64,000 nt of DNA from Fodinibius roseus (GCF_900129315.1 NZ_FQUS01000024.1:16305-80304); one strand, 5' to 3'. Positions 9,254 through 18,920 are shown, numbered from the stretch's first letter. Numbers and translations: made by a program. The notes: generated from the sequence alone by a model not told the origin.

Positions 9254-10357
9254 ATGTTAAGACGCGATTTTATGCGGCTATCTGCTTCGGCGGCCCTCAC
9301 CGGCTGTATAGCTCCGCATGCGGCTGGCAGCGAACGACCCGAAAGAAGCCGGGCCCGCGAGGTTCCCTGGCTGAAAGAGATTCAGCAGCCCCATAAGGGG
9401 GTATCCGGAAGCAATCCCCAACTCTCACCTCTGCGGGTGGACGCGGAAGGCCGGGCGATCGAATCGCTGGCGGACTGGAAACAAAAGCGTGCCCTGATCA
9501 GGGAGCGCTGGCTCAATTTTATCGGACCGCTGCCGGGGAATCCCGATCCTCCGCAATCGGAGGTCATTGAAGAAGATCGCCCGACCGGGGTGATCAGACA
9601 GCTGGTGGAATATGAGGGAGAGCCGGGTATGATCGTACAGGGCTATCTGATTAAGCCCCGGTATCATGACGGACCGCTGCCCGGGGTCTTAACCCTCCAT
9701 TCGACCACGGACAACACCATTGAGCAACCGGCCGGCGTGCGGGGTGCGCCCGAAAAAGCTTTTGGCCTGAAGCTTGCCCAGCTCGGCTGCGTGACGTTCA
9801 GTCCCATGAATTTTCTATGGGTGGATAAAGGGGGCCGTTCCTACGAAGAGCAGGCTGAACAGTTTAACAAACGTCACCCGGACGCCAAAGGCATGGCAAA
9901 AATGCTGTTTGACGCCTCCCGGGGACTCGATGTGCTGCAGCATCTGTCCATGGTGGACGGGAACAGGCTTGGGGTGATGGGACACTCCCTGGGGGCGAAG
10001 GAGGCGCTTTACCTGGCGGCTTTCGATGAACGGGTAAAGGCGGCCGTGAGCAGTGAAGGGGGCATCAGTACCGGCTTCTCCAACTGGGATGCACCATGGT
10101 ATTTAAGTGAGCAAATTCGGGATTTCGGGCATGATCACCATGAACTGCTGGGGCTTATCGCCCCGCGGCCTTTTTTGCTGGTGGGCGGGGACAGTGCCGA
10201 CGGCAGCAAGAGCTGGCCGTTTATTGAAGAGGCACTGTCGGTCTACGAGTTATATGGCAAACCCTGTAGCACAGGGCTGTTCAATCACGAAGAGGGACAC
10301 AGTGTGCCCCAGGTTGCCGAGCTTCGAAGTTATCAATGGATGTTAAACTATGTGTAA
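9254..10357 (+). CDS. Tat-exported dienelactone hydrolase-type alpha/beta hydrolase (esterase)
   Basis: 367 residues. The N-terminus MLRRDFMRLSASAALTGC combines a twin-arginine motif with a hydrophobic stretch ending in Cys, consistent with Tat export and possibly lipidation. The alpha/beta-hydrolase core starts near residue 100 (a lid and strand region LPGVLTLHSTT). The nucleophile elbow is GHSLGAKEAL (Ser245), a candidate acid lies in the LLVGGDSADG segment, and the catalytic His is in NHEEGHSVPQ near the C-terminus. Related enzymes deacetylate or hydrolyse ester groups on carbohydrates. It is separated from the upstream susCD pair by repeat copy A, so it may have its own promoter. The substrate is inferred only from context. 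Confidence 0.8.
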   Translation: MLRRDFMRLSASAALTGCIAPHAAGSERPERSRAREVPWLKEIQQPHKGVSGSNPQLSPLRVDAEGRAIESLADWKQKRALIRERWLNFIGPLPGNPDPPQSEVIEEDRPTGVIRQLVEYEGEPGMIVQGYLIKPRYHDGPLPGVLTLHSTTDNTIEQPAGVRGAPEKAFGLKLAQLGCVTFSPMNFLWVDKGGRSYEEQAEQFNKRHPDAKGMAKMLFDASRGLDVLQHLSMVDGNRLGVMGHSLGAKEALYLAAFDERVKAAVSSEGGISTGFSNWDAPWYLSEQIRDFGHDHHELLGLIAPRPFLLVGGDSADGSKSWPFIEEALSVYELYGKPCSTGLFNHEEGHSVPQVAELRSYQWMLNYV

Positions 10358-10455
10358 GTAATTTTAAGTTTGTGGGAAAATATTTTTTATTTGTATAATC
10401 AAAAGCATACGTTCTTAACTATTAAAAAGTTAGCAGGGCATAAACACGTTATTCT

Positions 10456-11256
10456 ATGGCACAAAACCATCTTATACAAAAAACCAGAGTTGATTCACTA
10501 ACCGTTCAGGCATACGATTCCAGGGAAACCATGGGTGAGGCCGCGGCCGAGTTCGTAGCTGAGAATATACAATCCGTCATTGAGCAGAAGGGGCAGGTGA
10601 ACCTGATGCTGGCAACGGGAGCTTCTCAGTTCAGCTTCCTGGATGCTTTTAAAAATATGGAGTCGGTGGACTGGTCGAAGATAACGACCTTTCACCTGGA
10701 TGAATACATCGGGCTGAGCCCCAGTCACAAGGCCAGCTTTCGCAAATACCTGCATGAACGCATTATTGATGAAGTGCAGCCGAAAGAGGCTTATTTCCTG
10801 CAGGGGGATGCGGAGGACATCGAGGAAGAGATCGACCGGTATGAGCAGCTGCTGAAGAATCATCCCATTGATGTCGCATGTATCGGAATCGGAGAAAATG
10901 GCCATATTGCTTTTAATGATCCTCCCATAGCGGATTTTGATGATCCCCATTTGGTAAAGATCGTAGAGCTGGATGACAAATCCCGCAATCAGCAGGTGGG
11001 AGAGGGATGGTTTGACAGTATCGAAGATGTACCTAAACAGGCCCTTTCGCTGACCATTCCGGCTATTATGGACAGCAATGTCATCAGCTGCGTGGTGCCC
11101 GACAGCCGGAAGGCGCAGGCCGTGCGGGACGCTCTGTACGGTCCCATTACGACGGATTGCCCGGCTTCTGTGCTAAGAAGACACCCGAATACCATCCTCT
11201 TTTTGGATGAAAACTCGGCTGAGGGGTTGAAAGAAGATGAGGATGAGCAGGGGTAG
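10456..11256 (+). CDS. nagB: Glucosamine-6-phosphate deaminase family protein (NagB-like)
   Basis: 266 residues, the usual length for NagB. The enzyme converts glucosamine-6-phosphate to fructose-6-phosphate and ammonia in the cytoplasm. Visible signatures are the phosphate loop LATGASQFSFLDAF (52-65), the general-base region FHLDEYIGL (Asp82) and GIGENGHIAFNDP (144-156, with the ring-opening His150 and Asp155). It is not beside a nagA gene; MurQ at 43696 is the only other amino-sugar gene in the window. NagB-like paralogues in such loci sometimes act as isomerases or deaminases of other sugar phosphates, so the exact substrate is uncertain although the fold assignment is firm. Confidence 0.88.
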   Translation: MAQNHLIQKTRVDSLTVQAYDSRETMGEAAAEFVAENIQSVIEQKGQVNLMLATGASQFSFLDAFKNMESVDWSKITTFHLDEYIGLSPSHKASFRKYLHERIIDEVQPKEAYFLQGDAEDIEEEIDRYEQLLKNHPIDVACIGIGENGHIAFNDPPIADFDDPHLVKIVELDDKSRNQQVGEGWFDSIEDVPKQALSLTIPAIMDSNVISCVVPDSRKAQAVRDALYGPITTDCPASVLRRHPNTILFLDENSAEGLKEDEDEQG

Positions 11257-11276
11257 CATAAAGATGCCATTCAGCA

Positions 11277-11412
11277 GGAGGTTTTGGAAGTGGGTTTTTT
11301 CAACACCAAAGGCCGATTGGTTTTAAAACCGCAGCGTGTCGCTTGTACAGGAGGATTTTGACCTATTGAAAATGTAGAGATCGAGCAATAAAACGGTTTT
11401 GCAAAGGTTTCT
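11277..11412 (+). repeat. Dispersed intergenic repeat, copy B (MITE-like)
   Basis: About 136 bp between nagB and the next oxidoreductase gene. The left end is near GGAGGTTTTGGAAG, the core TTTTAAAACCGCAGCGTGT, then GGAGGATTTTGA and AATGTAGAGATCG, and the right end is CGGTTTTGCAAAGGTTTCT, the same last 19 bases as copy A. It is in the same orientation as copy A. Confidence 0.7.
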
Positions 11413-11447
11413 AAAAGACTATACTCATAAATAAATCAACACATATT

Positions 11448-12782
11448 ATGGATAACAAAATAAAGCGAAGAGATTTTTTGAAAAAAATGTCAGCCCTGGG
11501 ATTAGGCGTGGGAATTGCAGGTGCCGGGGCACCACAGGTTTTTGCCGGCGGATCACCCAATGAAAAAGTTCTTGTAGGAGTGATGGGCACCAACAGCCGG
11601 GGAGCTGCCCTGGCGGAAGGCTTTGCCGCTCTGCCGGGCGCTGAGGTAGCGTATATTTGCGACGTGGATGATGAGGCTATCCAAAACGGCATGAAAGCGG
11701 TAGAGGCGGGGGGACAGGAAAAAAGACCGCAGGAAGTCAAGGATTTCCGGCGTATTTTGGATGACAAGGATCTGGATGCCCTGGTCATTGCCGCACCCGA
11801 CCACTGGCATGCCCCGGCCTCCATTTTAGCAATGAAGGCGGGCAAGCATGTCTACGTGGAAAAGCCGTGCAGCCATAATCCCCGCGAAGGAGAACTGCTG
11901 GTGGAAGCTGCCCGTAAATACGACAAAGTCGTACAGATGGGGAACCAGCGCCGTTCCTGGTCCAACGTAGTACAGGGGATACAGGAAGTGAAGGAGGGCG
12001 CCATAGGTGATGCTTATTTTGCCCGCGCCTGGTATGCCAATACCCGGGGATCCATCGGTCACGGTAAGACGGCCCCGGTACCGTCGGGACTGGATTTTGA
12101 GCTCTGGCAGGGCCCCGCCCCGCGCAGGGAGTACAAGGATAACCTGATCCACTACAACTGGCACTGGTTCTGGCATTGGGGAACAGGGGAAATTCTCAAC
12201 AACGGCACCCACTTTATTGATTTGTGTCGATGGGGACTTGAGGTGGATTACCCCGAGCAGGTAAGCTCCAATGGGGGACGCTATGCCTATGACGATGACT
12301 GGGAGACTCCGGATACGCAGCTGACTTCCTACGATTTTGCGGATGGAAAATCCATATCCTGGGAGGGGAGAAGCTGTAACGGTCAACCTATCGAGGGAAG
12401 CTCTGTGGGAGCCTCCTTCCATGGTACCGACGGAAGCCTGGTCATTCACGGCAACGGGTATTCCCGATTTGACAATAATGGCAATGAATTGGAGAAGGTT
12501 ACGGTGGAAGGGGATGACGCCCTGGACACGACGGGACCCGGATTCGATCTGGATGCTGCCCACCTGGGGAATTTCCGGGATGCGATCCGTGAGGGTAGCA
12601 GCCTGAACTCTCCCATCGAAGATGCCAACAAAAGTGTCGTGCTCTGCCAGCTGGGCAATATCGCCCACCGTACGGGCCGAACGCTCAATTGCGATACCGG
12701 CACCGGCAAGATTGTGAACGACGAGGAAGCGATGAAGCTGTGGGGCCGGGAATATGAGCCGGGATGGGAGCCCACTGTTTAA
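11448..12782 (+). CDS. Tat-exported Gfo/Idh/MocA-family oxidoreductase
   Basis: 444 residues. The N-terminus has a twin-arginine signal (KIKRRDFLKKMSALGLG, cleavage near VFAGG). A Rossmann domain follows, with GVMGTNSRGAALAEG at about 43-57 binding NAD(P). The catalytic-lysine motif is VEKPCSHNP (about 138-146), and the C-terminal domain has WHWGTGEILNNGTHFIDLCRWG, typical of the bacterial-type C-terminal Gfo/Idh/MocA domain. Exported members carry a tightly bound cofactor and interconvert sugar hydroxyl and keto groups, often at C3. With the DUF1080 lipoprotein immediately downstream this suggests periplasmic 3-keto-sugar chemistry. It is followed by a 377-bp gap and is in line with the other catabolic genes. 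Confidence 0.88.
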   Translation: MDNKIKRRDFLKKMSALGLGVGIAGAGAPQVFAGGSPNEKVLVGVMGTNSRGAALAEGFAALPGAEVAYICDVDDEAIQNGMKAVEAGGQEKRPQEVKDFRRILDDKDLDALVIAAPDHWHAPASILAMKAGKHVYVEKPCSHNPREGELLVEAARKYDKVVQMGNQRRSWSNVVQGIQEVKEGAIGDAYFARAWYANTRGSIGHGKTAPVPSGLDFELWQGPAPRREYKDNLIHYNWHWFWHWGTGEILNNGTHFIDLCRWGLEVDYPEQVSSNGGRYAYDDDWETPDTQLTSYDFADGKSISWEGRSCNGQPIEGSSVGASFHGTDGSLVIHGNGYSRFDNNGNELEKVTVEGDDALDTTGPGFDLDAAHLGNFRDAIREGSSLNSPIEDANKSVVLCQLGNIAHRTGRTLNCDTGTGKIVNDEEAMKLWGREYEPGWEPTV

Positions 12783-13159
12783 TTGGGCTGGAGCACTCGC
12801 GCCGGCGTTTCACTGCGTTGACAATGGTAATGTAGTGGTAAGTGCAATGGATCGAAAAACCGATCCCGGGACACCTGAAGGTGACTTGGAGACCGGGAGA
12901 TGCGTTTAAATGTGAGGTTCAGATAACAGCGGGCTCTATTCGCAGCCCGCAGTGTGACCCGCAGGAAGGATGATCCCGATGCTACAGGGCGCATCCCACG
13001 CTGCTGACCGGATTGAGTAGCGGGATGCTTATGGTTGTGGCCCGGGGTGCCGGGTGGGCCGATCATATGATTACACGGCTCCTTATAAATTTTCGTAACC
13101 GGAAACCTTGCAATCAGTTATAACAATTATTAATAAATTTTAAAGTACTTATTGAATAT
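12783..13159. other. 377-bp intergenic region, no gene recognised
   Basis: I see no coding frame with family likeness. Two short perfect inverted repeats are present: GGATCG/CGATCC at 12849-12866 and GCGGGCT/AGCCCGC at 12929-12950. Neither is followed by a T-tract. The last ~80 bases before the DUF1080 gene become strongly A+T-rich and probably contain its promoter. Confidence 0.4.
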
Positions 13160-14002
13160 ATGAAAAATTGGAATTGTTTTTTGAATATTGATAGAAATAT
13201 CTCTCAGCACCTGGGTGTTATGATTTTGCTACTGCTGTTCACAGCGGCTGGCTGCAGCTCCGATGAGGCTTCTTCAGAAGCGTCAGGCGGGGAATCGGAT
13301 CAGCAGGAGCAGAAAAGTCCGACCGGACAGTCGCAGATCAATACGTTGACCAGCGAAGAACAGCAGGAAGGATGGGTGCTTCTTTTTGACGGAAAAACCA
13401 CCGACGGGTGGAGGGGCGTTTATAAAGAAAACTTCCCTGAAAAAGGGTGGAAAGTGGAAGACGGTCTGCTCAAAGTAGTTGCTTCCGGCGGGGGAGAAGC
13501 TGAGTTTGGTGGAGATATCATCACCGAAAACCAGTACTCAGACTTTGAATTTTCGCTTGAATTTAAACTGACCGAAGGAGCCAACAGCGGGATCAAATAT
13601 TTTGTCAAGGAGATCTATCCCGAACCCGAGGGATCGGCCGTAGGCCTGGAGTACCAGCTTATCGATGACAGCCGACCCGATGTCGAAGGTACATGGACGC
13701 TGGCTTCCGTGTATGAACTGTACAGGGCCGAGAACAAGGAAGTCAATCCTATCGGGGAATTCAACAAAGCCCGTATCGTCGCGGAGGGAGATCACGTGGA
13801 GCACTGGCTGAACGGAAAGAAAGTGGTGGAATATACCCGGGGAAGTGAAGAGTTCCGGAATCTCGTTGCCGAAAGCAAGTACAGCGAGCATGAAAATTTT
13901 GGAGAAGCGTCAGAGGGACATATTCTCCTGCAGGACCACGGTCACGAGGTTGCTTTTCGGAATATCAAGATCAGGGAAATTGATTCCGGGGAAAGTCAGT
14001 AA
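13160..14002 (+). CDS. DUF1080 (3-keto-disaccharide hydrolase-type) lipoprotein
   Basis: 280 residues. The lipoprotein signal ends at LFTAAGCSSDEA (lipobox Cys near residue 33), followed by a Ser/Glu/Gln-rich linker to about residue 70. The DUF1080 domain (PF06439, a concanavalin-like jelly roll) spans about 73-275: WVLLFDGKTTDGWRG, then GGDIITENQYSDFEFSLEF, NSGIKYFVKE and ILLQDHGHEVAFRNIKIR. This domain is annotated as 3-keto-disaccharide hydrolase, cleaving or processing 3-keto-glycosides produced by Gfo/Idh/MocA-type oxidoreductases. Its position between two such oxidoreductases supports that role. It is surface or periplasmic and lipid-anchored. Confidence 0.88.
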   Translation: MKNWNCFLNIDRNISQHLGVMILLLLFTAAGCSSDEASSEASGGESDQQEQKSPTGQSQINTLTSEEQQEGWVLLFDGKTTDGWRGVYKENFPEKGWKVEDGLLKVVASGGGEAEFGGDIITENQYSDFEFSLEFKLTEGANSGIKYFVKEIYPEPEGSAVGLEYQLIDDSRPDVEGTWTLASVYELYRAENKEVNPIGEFNKARIVAEGDHVEHWLNGKKVVEYTRGSEEFRNLVAESKYSEHENFGEASEGHILLQDHGHEVAFRNIKIREIDSGESQ

Positions 14003-14268
14003 AATCTCAATGCCGTAAAATAAAATCTCAATATCGCAATATTGGCCTGTATCTTTGGGAGACGGTCATAGTGGCTGATAAAAAAACTACTCCTGAGGTC
14101 TTCCCTTATGCGTTGTTTTGCCTGCGCCGGAAGATGTTGTGGTCAGACGAATTGACAGATGATAAGACCTGTATCGGATGGCCAAACCAGCTGTGGGAGT
14201 AAATGTGTAAGCTGCCTGGAATAACTTCGTATCGTGACAAACTAAATTTCTAAACATAATTTCTATCT

Positions 14269-15297
14269 ATGGACAGATCAGTAAATCGTCGAAATTTCAT
14301 AAAGTTAGCCGCAACAGCAGGGTTGGGCATGAGTTTGCAAAGCCCGGCCGCCTTATTTAGCCGGCCGAGACCCGCCGAAGAAACGAAAGTGGGTATTATC
14401 GGACTGGATACCTCCCACAGTACGGCCTTCGCCAAAGCGCTGAACGATCCGGAAGTGGCGCCCGAACTGGCCGGGTTTCCGGTGGTGGCCGCTTATCCGA
14501 AAGGGAGTTTGAAAATAGAGTCGAGCTACAGCAGAATACCGGACTATACCGAGCAGATGAAGGAAATGGGCGTGGAAATCGTCGATTCCATTGATGCGTT
14601 GCTGGACAGGGTGGATGTGGTGTTGTTGGAAACCAATGACGGGAACCGGCACCTCGAGCAGGCTCTGCCCGTCTTTGAAGCGGGCAAGCCTGTATTCATC
14701 GATAAGCCCGTGGCCGGATCGCTGTCCGATGCCATCGCCATCTATGACGCTGCGGAGCGATATGACGTACCGACCTTTTCTTCCTCTTCCCTACGGTATA
14801 TGGAGAACGCCTATGCAATCAGAAACGGAGAAGCGATAGGCAAAGTGACGGGCGCCGATACCTACAGTCCCGCCAGCCTGGAAGAGACCCACCCGGATCT
14901 GTTTTGGTACGGCATTCATGGAGTGGAGATCCTGTTTACTGTTATGCAGACCGGCTGCGAAAGCGTGGTCCGCGTACACAGCGATGATACCGACGTGGTG
15001 GTCGGGACCTGGGAAGACGGGCGTATCGGGACGTTCCGGGGACGCCGGTCCGGGAAGCACAGTTACGGCGGCAGAGCCTTCGGAGAGGAGGGCGAAGTTG
15101 AAATCGGTCCCTATAATGGCTACCGGCCGCTGCTGGTCGAAATCGTGGAATTTTTTAAGACGGGCCAGCCGCCGATAAGCCGAGAAGAGACGCTGGAAAT
15201 ATATGCGTTTATGGAGGCTGCCGACGAAAGCAAACGCAGAGGGGGGGAACCGGTAACCTTAGACGATGTGATGGCAAAAGCAAGAGAAAATGCGTAA
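14269..15297 (+). CDS. Tat-type Gfo/Idh/MocA-family oxidoreductase (second copy)
   Basis: 342 residues, about 100 shorter than the first oxidoreductase of this locus and only distantly similar to it. A twin-arginine motif (VNRRNFIKLAATAGLG) precedes a Rossmann fold beginning KVGIIGLDTSHSTAFAKAL. The lysine motif is IDKPVAG, with Asp in place of the usual Glu of EKP but the catalytic Lys kept. The C-terminal region includes FWYGIHGVEILFTVMQ, where the His corresponds to the usual catalytic His. It probably oxidises or reduces a sugar derivative in the periplasm. Its neighbours are DUF1080 upstream and an enolase-superfamily enzyme downstream, separated by repeat copy E. Confidence 0.85.
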   Translation: MDRSVNRRNFIKLAATAGLGMSLQSPAALFSRPRPAEETKVGIIGLDTSHSTAFAKALNDPEVAPELAGFPVVAAYPKGSLKIESSYSRIPDYTEQMKEMGVEIVDSIDALLDRVDVVLLETNDGNRHLEQALPVFEAGKPVFIDKPVAGSLSDAIAIYDAAERYDVPTFSSSSLRYMENAYAIRNGEAIGKVTGADTYSPASLEETHPDLFWYGIHGVEILFTVMQTGCESVVRVHSDDTDVVVGTWEDGRIGTFRGRRSGKHSYGGRAFGEEGEVEIGPYNGYRPLLVEIVEFFKTGQPPISREETLEIYAFMEAADESKRRGGEPVTLDDVMAKARENA

Positions 15298-15364
15298 GGC
15301 CAAATAATACGCATTGGATGTGGTATATCCCTCGCAGAGAGATAGAAATACTTTTAAATTTTAA

Positions 15365-15505
15365 AGAGGGCTTTGTAAACCTGCTCTTTTGCCCGATGTC
15401 GGCGTTATTGGTCGGTTGAAATTCTCACATATAATCAATGCTGCGATTCCAACCTCCCCGGAGCCTCGACCTTGAACAAAATTCCTGTTTTTTTCAAAGC
15501 TCTCT
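15365..15505 (-). repeat. Dispersed intergenic repeat, copy E (MITE-like)
   Basis: About 141 bp. The ends are AGAGGGCTTTGTAAACC (from 15365) and CTGTTTTTTTCAAAGCTCTC (to 15505), which are imperfect inverted repeats of each other. Internally the complement reads GGAATCGCAGCATTGAT, CATCGGGCAAAAGAGC and CAGGAATTTTG, aligning with copy C in the same orientation. Confidence 0.65.
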
Positions 15506-15535
15506 TGAAGTAAAGGAAAAGGGACTATTTGAGTT

Positions 15536-16837
15536 ATGAGCAATAAAAATGAAATAAGAATTGCTGAAACGCGATCGAACTTTGAGCGGGAAAAGCTAAA
15601 AATCCCGTTTGGTTTCAAGGGCGGTTATCTTTCGGAATTGTGGCAGACGGTCGTCAGGTTAACATCGGAAAACGGGCACACCAAAGTGGGGTTGGGGACC
15701 CAGAGCGTACTCTACGGGGATATGGATCTGTTTGCCTCCTGGTCTGAAGCCGGCAGTAATGCCTTGATGTATGCGCTGACGGAACGGGCGCTGCAAATGA
15801 GCAGGTCTGTTTCTTTTGCAACCCCGGTAGCGCTGATTGATTCCTTGCTTCCCGAGCTCAGAAAAGAAGCCCGCCGGATAACAGGGAAGGAAGATGTCAA
15901 CGAAAATTTCATATTGAATGCCCTGATCGGTCTGGACAACGCCGCATGGCTGCTGTATGCGGAAGAAAACAACCGGGCCACTTTCGGGACCATGATCCCG
16001 GAACCTTTTAAACCGGCGCTATCGTATCACAATGACCGCATAGGAATTATGTTTCAGGTTTCCTATGGCATGTCGCTGGAGGCGATAGAAGATGCGGTGG
16101 ACCGGGGCTACTTTATTATCAAAATTAAAACGGGTCAGCCGGGCAGCCAGGAGGAGATGCTGCGCAAGGATATGGACCGCCTGTCTCAAATTCATAATGC
16201 CCTTAAAGACAAATCGACTTCCCAGACGCCCGACGGTAACATCATATACACGATGGATGCCAATGGCCGGTATGAGAAAAGAAAGACACTGGAGCGGCTT
16301 ATCGATCATGCGGAGGAAATAGGGGCCCTGGATCGTATTTTATTTGTGGAGGAGCCCCTGAGCGAAGATAACAGTCAGGATGTATCCGGGGTAGGGGTCC
16401 CCATCGCTGCCGATGACAGTGTTCATAATGTAGCGGATGCCAAAGAGCGCATTGAACAGGGCTACCAGGTCCTGGTCCTGAAAGGGATCGCCAAGACCCT
16501 GAGCATCTCTCTCAAGATTGCCAGGTTGGCCTATGAAGAGGATATTCCCTGCGTGTGTTCAGATCTGACTGTGAATCCTATTTTGGTTGACTGGCATAAA
16601 CTGCTGGCCGCTCATTTGCACCCCTTTCCGGGACTGAATATGGGGGTCATGGAAACAAACGGCGACATGAATTATCAGAACTGGGAATCCATGCGGGATT
16701 ATCATCCGTCGGGACATGCTCCATGGACGAAAGTCACGGATGGTACTTTTGAGTTAAACAGGCACTTCTACAGGGAGAGTGGCGGTATTTTTAAATCATC
16801 CAAACACTATGAGCAATTGGTTTCTCCAGGTAGATAG
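15536..16837 (+). CDS. Enolase-superfamily (mandelate racemase/muconate lactonizing-type) enzyme
   Basis: 433 residues without signal peptide, hence cytoplasmic. The N-terminal capping domain (about 1-140) is followed by the TIM-barrel part. The catalytic Lys motif is FIIKIKTGQPGS (about 196-207), the first metal ligand is in YTMDANGRY (about 239-247), the second in LFVEEPLSED (about 269-278), and the third in IAADDSV (about 290-296). These are the MR/MLE-type metal-binding Asp/Glu residues, so the protein should be an active Mg2+-dependent enzyme abstracting a proton alpha to a carboxylate, for instance a sugar-acid dehydratase or epimerase. A sugar-acid substrate would fit the neighbouring sugar dehydrogenase and the DHDPS-family lyase at 21181. 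Confidence 0.84.
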   Translation: MSNKNEIRIAETRSNFEREKLKIPFGFKGGYLSELWQTVVRLTSENGHTKVGLGTQSVLYGDMDLFASWSEAGSNALMYALTERALQMSRSVSFATPVALIDSLLPELRKEARRITGKEDVNENFILNALIGLDNAAWLLYAEENNRATFGTMIPEPFKPALSYHNDRIGIMFQVSYGMSLEAIEDAVDRGYFIIKIKTGQPGSQEEMLRKDMDRLSQIHNALKDKSTSQTPDGNIIYTMDANGRYEKRKTLERLIDHAEEIGALDRILFVEEPLSEDNSQDVSGVGVPIAADDSVHNVADAKERIEQGYQVLVLKGIAKTLSISLKIARLAYEEDIPCVCSDLTVNPILVDWHKLLAAHLHPFPGLNMGVMETNGDMNYQNWESMRDYHPSGHAPWTKVTDGTFELNRHFYRESGGIFKSSKHYEQLVSPGR

Positions 16838-16947
16838 CAGAAGACCCTTTCCCGTTATATTGACTGGAGGTTAAAAAAACAGAGAATGCGGATGTTATTT
16901 TTAATGTTAATATTCAGGGTTTTGAAAGACTCTGGCAACGGATATTT

Positions 16948-18528
16948 ATGAGAACTTGTGGCCGTTTTTTTACCGTTCTGACGCTGGCTTTGTTATGGGG
17001 TTGCGGGGGGACTGACGAAGTTCCTTCCCTGGAATCCAAGGCTGAAACCTATTTTACCCTGGATTCTACAACGGTCGGGGTTAGTACCATTGCTTCGGGC
17101 CTGGAGGTTCCCTGGGAAATTACGTGGGGGCCGGACGGCTGGATATGGATGTCCGAGCAAAAGGGGATCGTCAGTAAGCTGAATCCCCGGACCGGGGAGA
17201 TGATTGAAATGCTGAAGCTGCAGGATGTGTACCTGAGAACCACGCCGGGCTTGCTGGGAATGGACATTCATCCTGACCAGCAAAACGTTCCGTATATCTT
17301 CCTGCTGTACAATACCAGGGAAGGGGAAGAGGGTGAGCGGATTACCCTGAACCTCGTACGCTATACCGTCGGTCCGGACACGCTGAGCGAGGCTGAACAG
17401 CTGCTGGAGATTCCGGGGGGGAAAGGGCATAACGGCTCCAGGCTGAAGATTTCTCCCGGGGGAAAAGTAATGGTTGCCACCGGGGAGGCCGGTAACGAAG
17501 AGAATGCCCAGGATATCCGTTCATTGGGCGGTAAGATTCTCCGGCTAAATGTGGATGGCACTGTCCCCGAAGATAACCCCTTTCCCGGCAGTCCGGTGTG
17601 GGCTTGGGGATTTCGAAATCAGCAGGGATTGACGTACGGCGACCGGGGACTGTTGTATACCTCCGAACATGGAGTGGCAACGGACGATGAAATAAACGTA
17701 ATCAAAGAAGGCAGAAATTATGGGTGGCCCGATGTCGAAGGATTTTGTGACAGGGCGGACGAACAGGCGTTTTGTGCCGATTCATCCATTACAGAACCGC
17801 TGAAGGCGTGGACTCCCACCATTGCCCCGGCGGGCATAGATTATTACGGGTCAGCTAATATACCGGAATGGCAGCATTCGCTGATCTTATCTACATTAAA
17901 AGACGCCACGCTGCATGTCCTGCCGCTGTCCGGGGAAGGAACGGCTATTGAGGGGGACCGGCTTTACCTGGAAAAGGTATTCGGCAGATTACGGGATGTA
18001 ACTGTTTCGCCGTCGGGGGACGTATACGTTGCCACCAGTAATCGGGATTGGAAAGAACAGGAAAATTTCCCAATGCCCAAAGATGATCGCATTCTGAGGC
18101 TTTTCAAGATTTCTGAGGACGAGAAGATAGAGGGGATTAAATCTCTGGAAGAAATGGTGTCGGATTCCCTGGCCTCCTTCTCCGAAAATCTGTCCGAAGG
18201 AGCCCTGATATATCAGAAGCATTGTGCATCCTGCCACATGCCGGCCGGCGGAGGTATTCACGGGACTTTCCCGCCTCTGAAGGGATCGTCGGCCGTTACG
18301 GGCGACAAGGAGGCCTTGATCCGGACCGTATTGACCGGCAAGGTGGAACCTGCGGCGGAGGACGACCGGGAATACGCCGAGTCGATGCCGGCTTTCGACT
18401 TTTTAAGTGATTCGGAAATTGCCCGTATACTGACCTATATCCGAACCGAGCTGGGAAATGACGTATCCGAAATTACCCCCGGGGAAGTGGAAGAAGTTCG
18501 GAATCGGTTACCGGAGGATGAGCAGTAG
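16948..18528 (+). CDS. PQQ-type glucose/sorbosone dehydrogenase fused to cytochrome c, lipoprotein
   Basis: 526 residues. A lipoprotein signal ends at LALLWGCGGTDE (Cys near residue 19). Residues about 45-395 form the GSDH-type six-bladed propeller (LEVPWEITWGPDGWIWMSE, GLLGMDIHP, KGHNGSRLKI, WAWGFRNQQGLTYG, GRNYGWP), as in soluble PQQ glucose dehydrogenase and Ylii. The C-terminal ~100 residues are a class I cytochrome c with CASCH heme attachment and a distal Met in ESMPAF. Such fusions oxidise an aldose in the periplasm and pass electrons to the respiratory chain. Which sugar is used, and whether PQQ is made by this host, cannot be seen here. It is one of the clearest signs of oxidative sugar metabolism at this locus. 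Confidence 0.88.
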   Translation: MRTCGRFFTVLTLALLWGCGGTDEVPSLESKAETYFTLDSTTVGVSTIASGLEVPWEITWGPDGWIWMSEQKGIVSKLNPRTGEMIEMLKLQDVYLRTTPGLLGMDIHPDQQNVPYIFLLYNTREGEEGERITLNLVRYTVGPDTLSEAEQLLEIPGGKGHNGSRLKISPGGKVMVATGEAGNEENAQDIRSLGGKILRLNVDGTVPEDNPFPGSPVWAWGFRNQQGLTYGDRGLLYTSEHGVATDDEINVIKEGRNYGWPDVEGFCDRADEQAFCADSSITEPLKAWTPTIAPAGIDYYGSANIPEWQHSLILSTLKDATLHVLPLSGEGTAIEGDRLYLEKVFGRLRDVTVSPSGDVYVATSNRDWKEQENFPMPKDDRILRLFKISEDEKIEGIKSLEEMVSDSLASFSENLSEGALIYQKHCASCHMPAGGGIHGTFPPLKGSSAVTGDKEALIRTVLTGKVEPAAEDDREYAESMPAFDFLSDSEIARILTYIRTELGNDVSEITPGEVEEVRNRLPEDEQ

Positions 18529-18920
18529 CGTTTGAATTCTGTATTTTAGCCACCTCTGCGATTAGTTTTTCGTGGGTAAGGCAGGTTGATTTTCAGGTAA
18601 ATGGAGTATAAAGAGAGCAAATGCATAAAGAACTGAAATTATATTTTTATAATACTCCCGGAGTATTTATGTGTATTAGTAAACAAGACACCGGAGGATA
18701 TTCGGGTATCAGAAAGCGCTTGAATAAACCGATAAGTGTAATATATTAAGGCTTACTTCTGAAAGCATACCCAGAACGGTTCGGGGTTGAAAAAGCACGC
18801 GTTGCTCTCGGATCGACTGCATTCGGGCAAGCGAAAATAGTAAGGCAGCAAAATGATATCGGCTTCCGGCAGAAACTGGCCCAAACGTAGGAATTCGGCA
18901 ATAGATCAGTTGAGTACATT
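18529..18920. other. 392-bp intergenic region with a start-less open frame
   Basis: No complete gene is present. Bases 18753-18890 on the plus strand read open for 45 codons (containing KAYPERFGVEKARVALGS and IGFRQKLAQT) with no start codon. The composition is protein-like, but I do not recognise a family, and it could be the 3' stub of a lost gene. The rest (18529-18750) is A+T-rich and may hold the promoter for the NRAMP-like operon. Confidence 0.35.

Noticed and set aside
14003..14202. Open frame without start codon after the DUF1080 gene (ends W-P-N-Q-L-W-E)
   Set aside because: About 66 codons are open but lack a start, and I cannot match them to a family; possibly chance or an old remnant.
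18753..18890. 45-codon start-less frame (K-A-Y-P-E-R-F-G-V...)
   Set aside because: Looks protein-like and could be a gene stub, but no family is recognised, so it is only mentioned in the intergenic entry.
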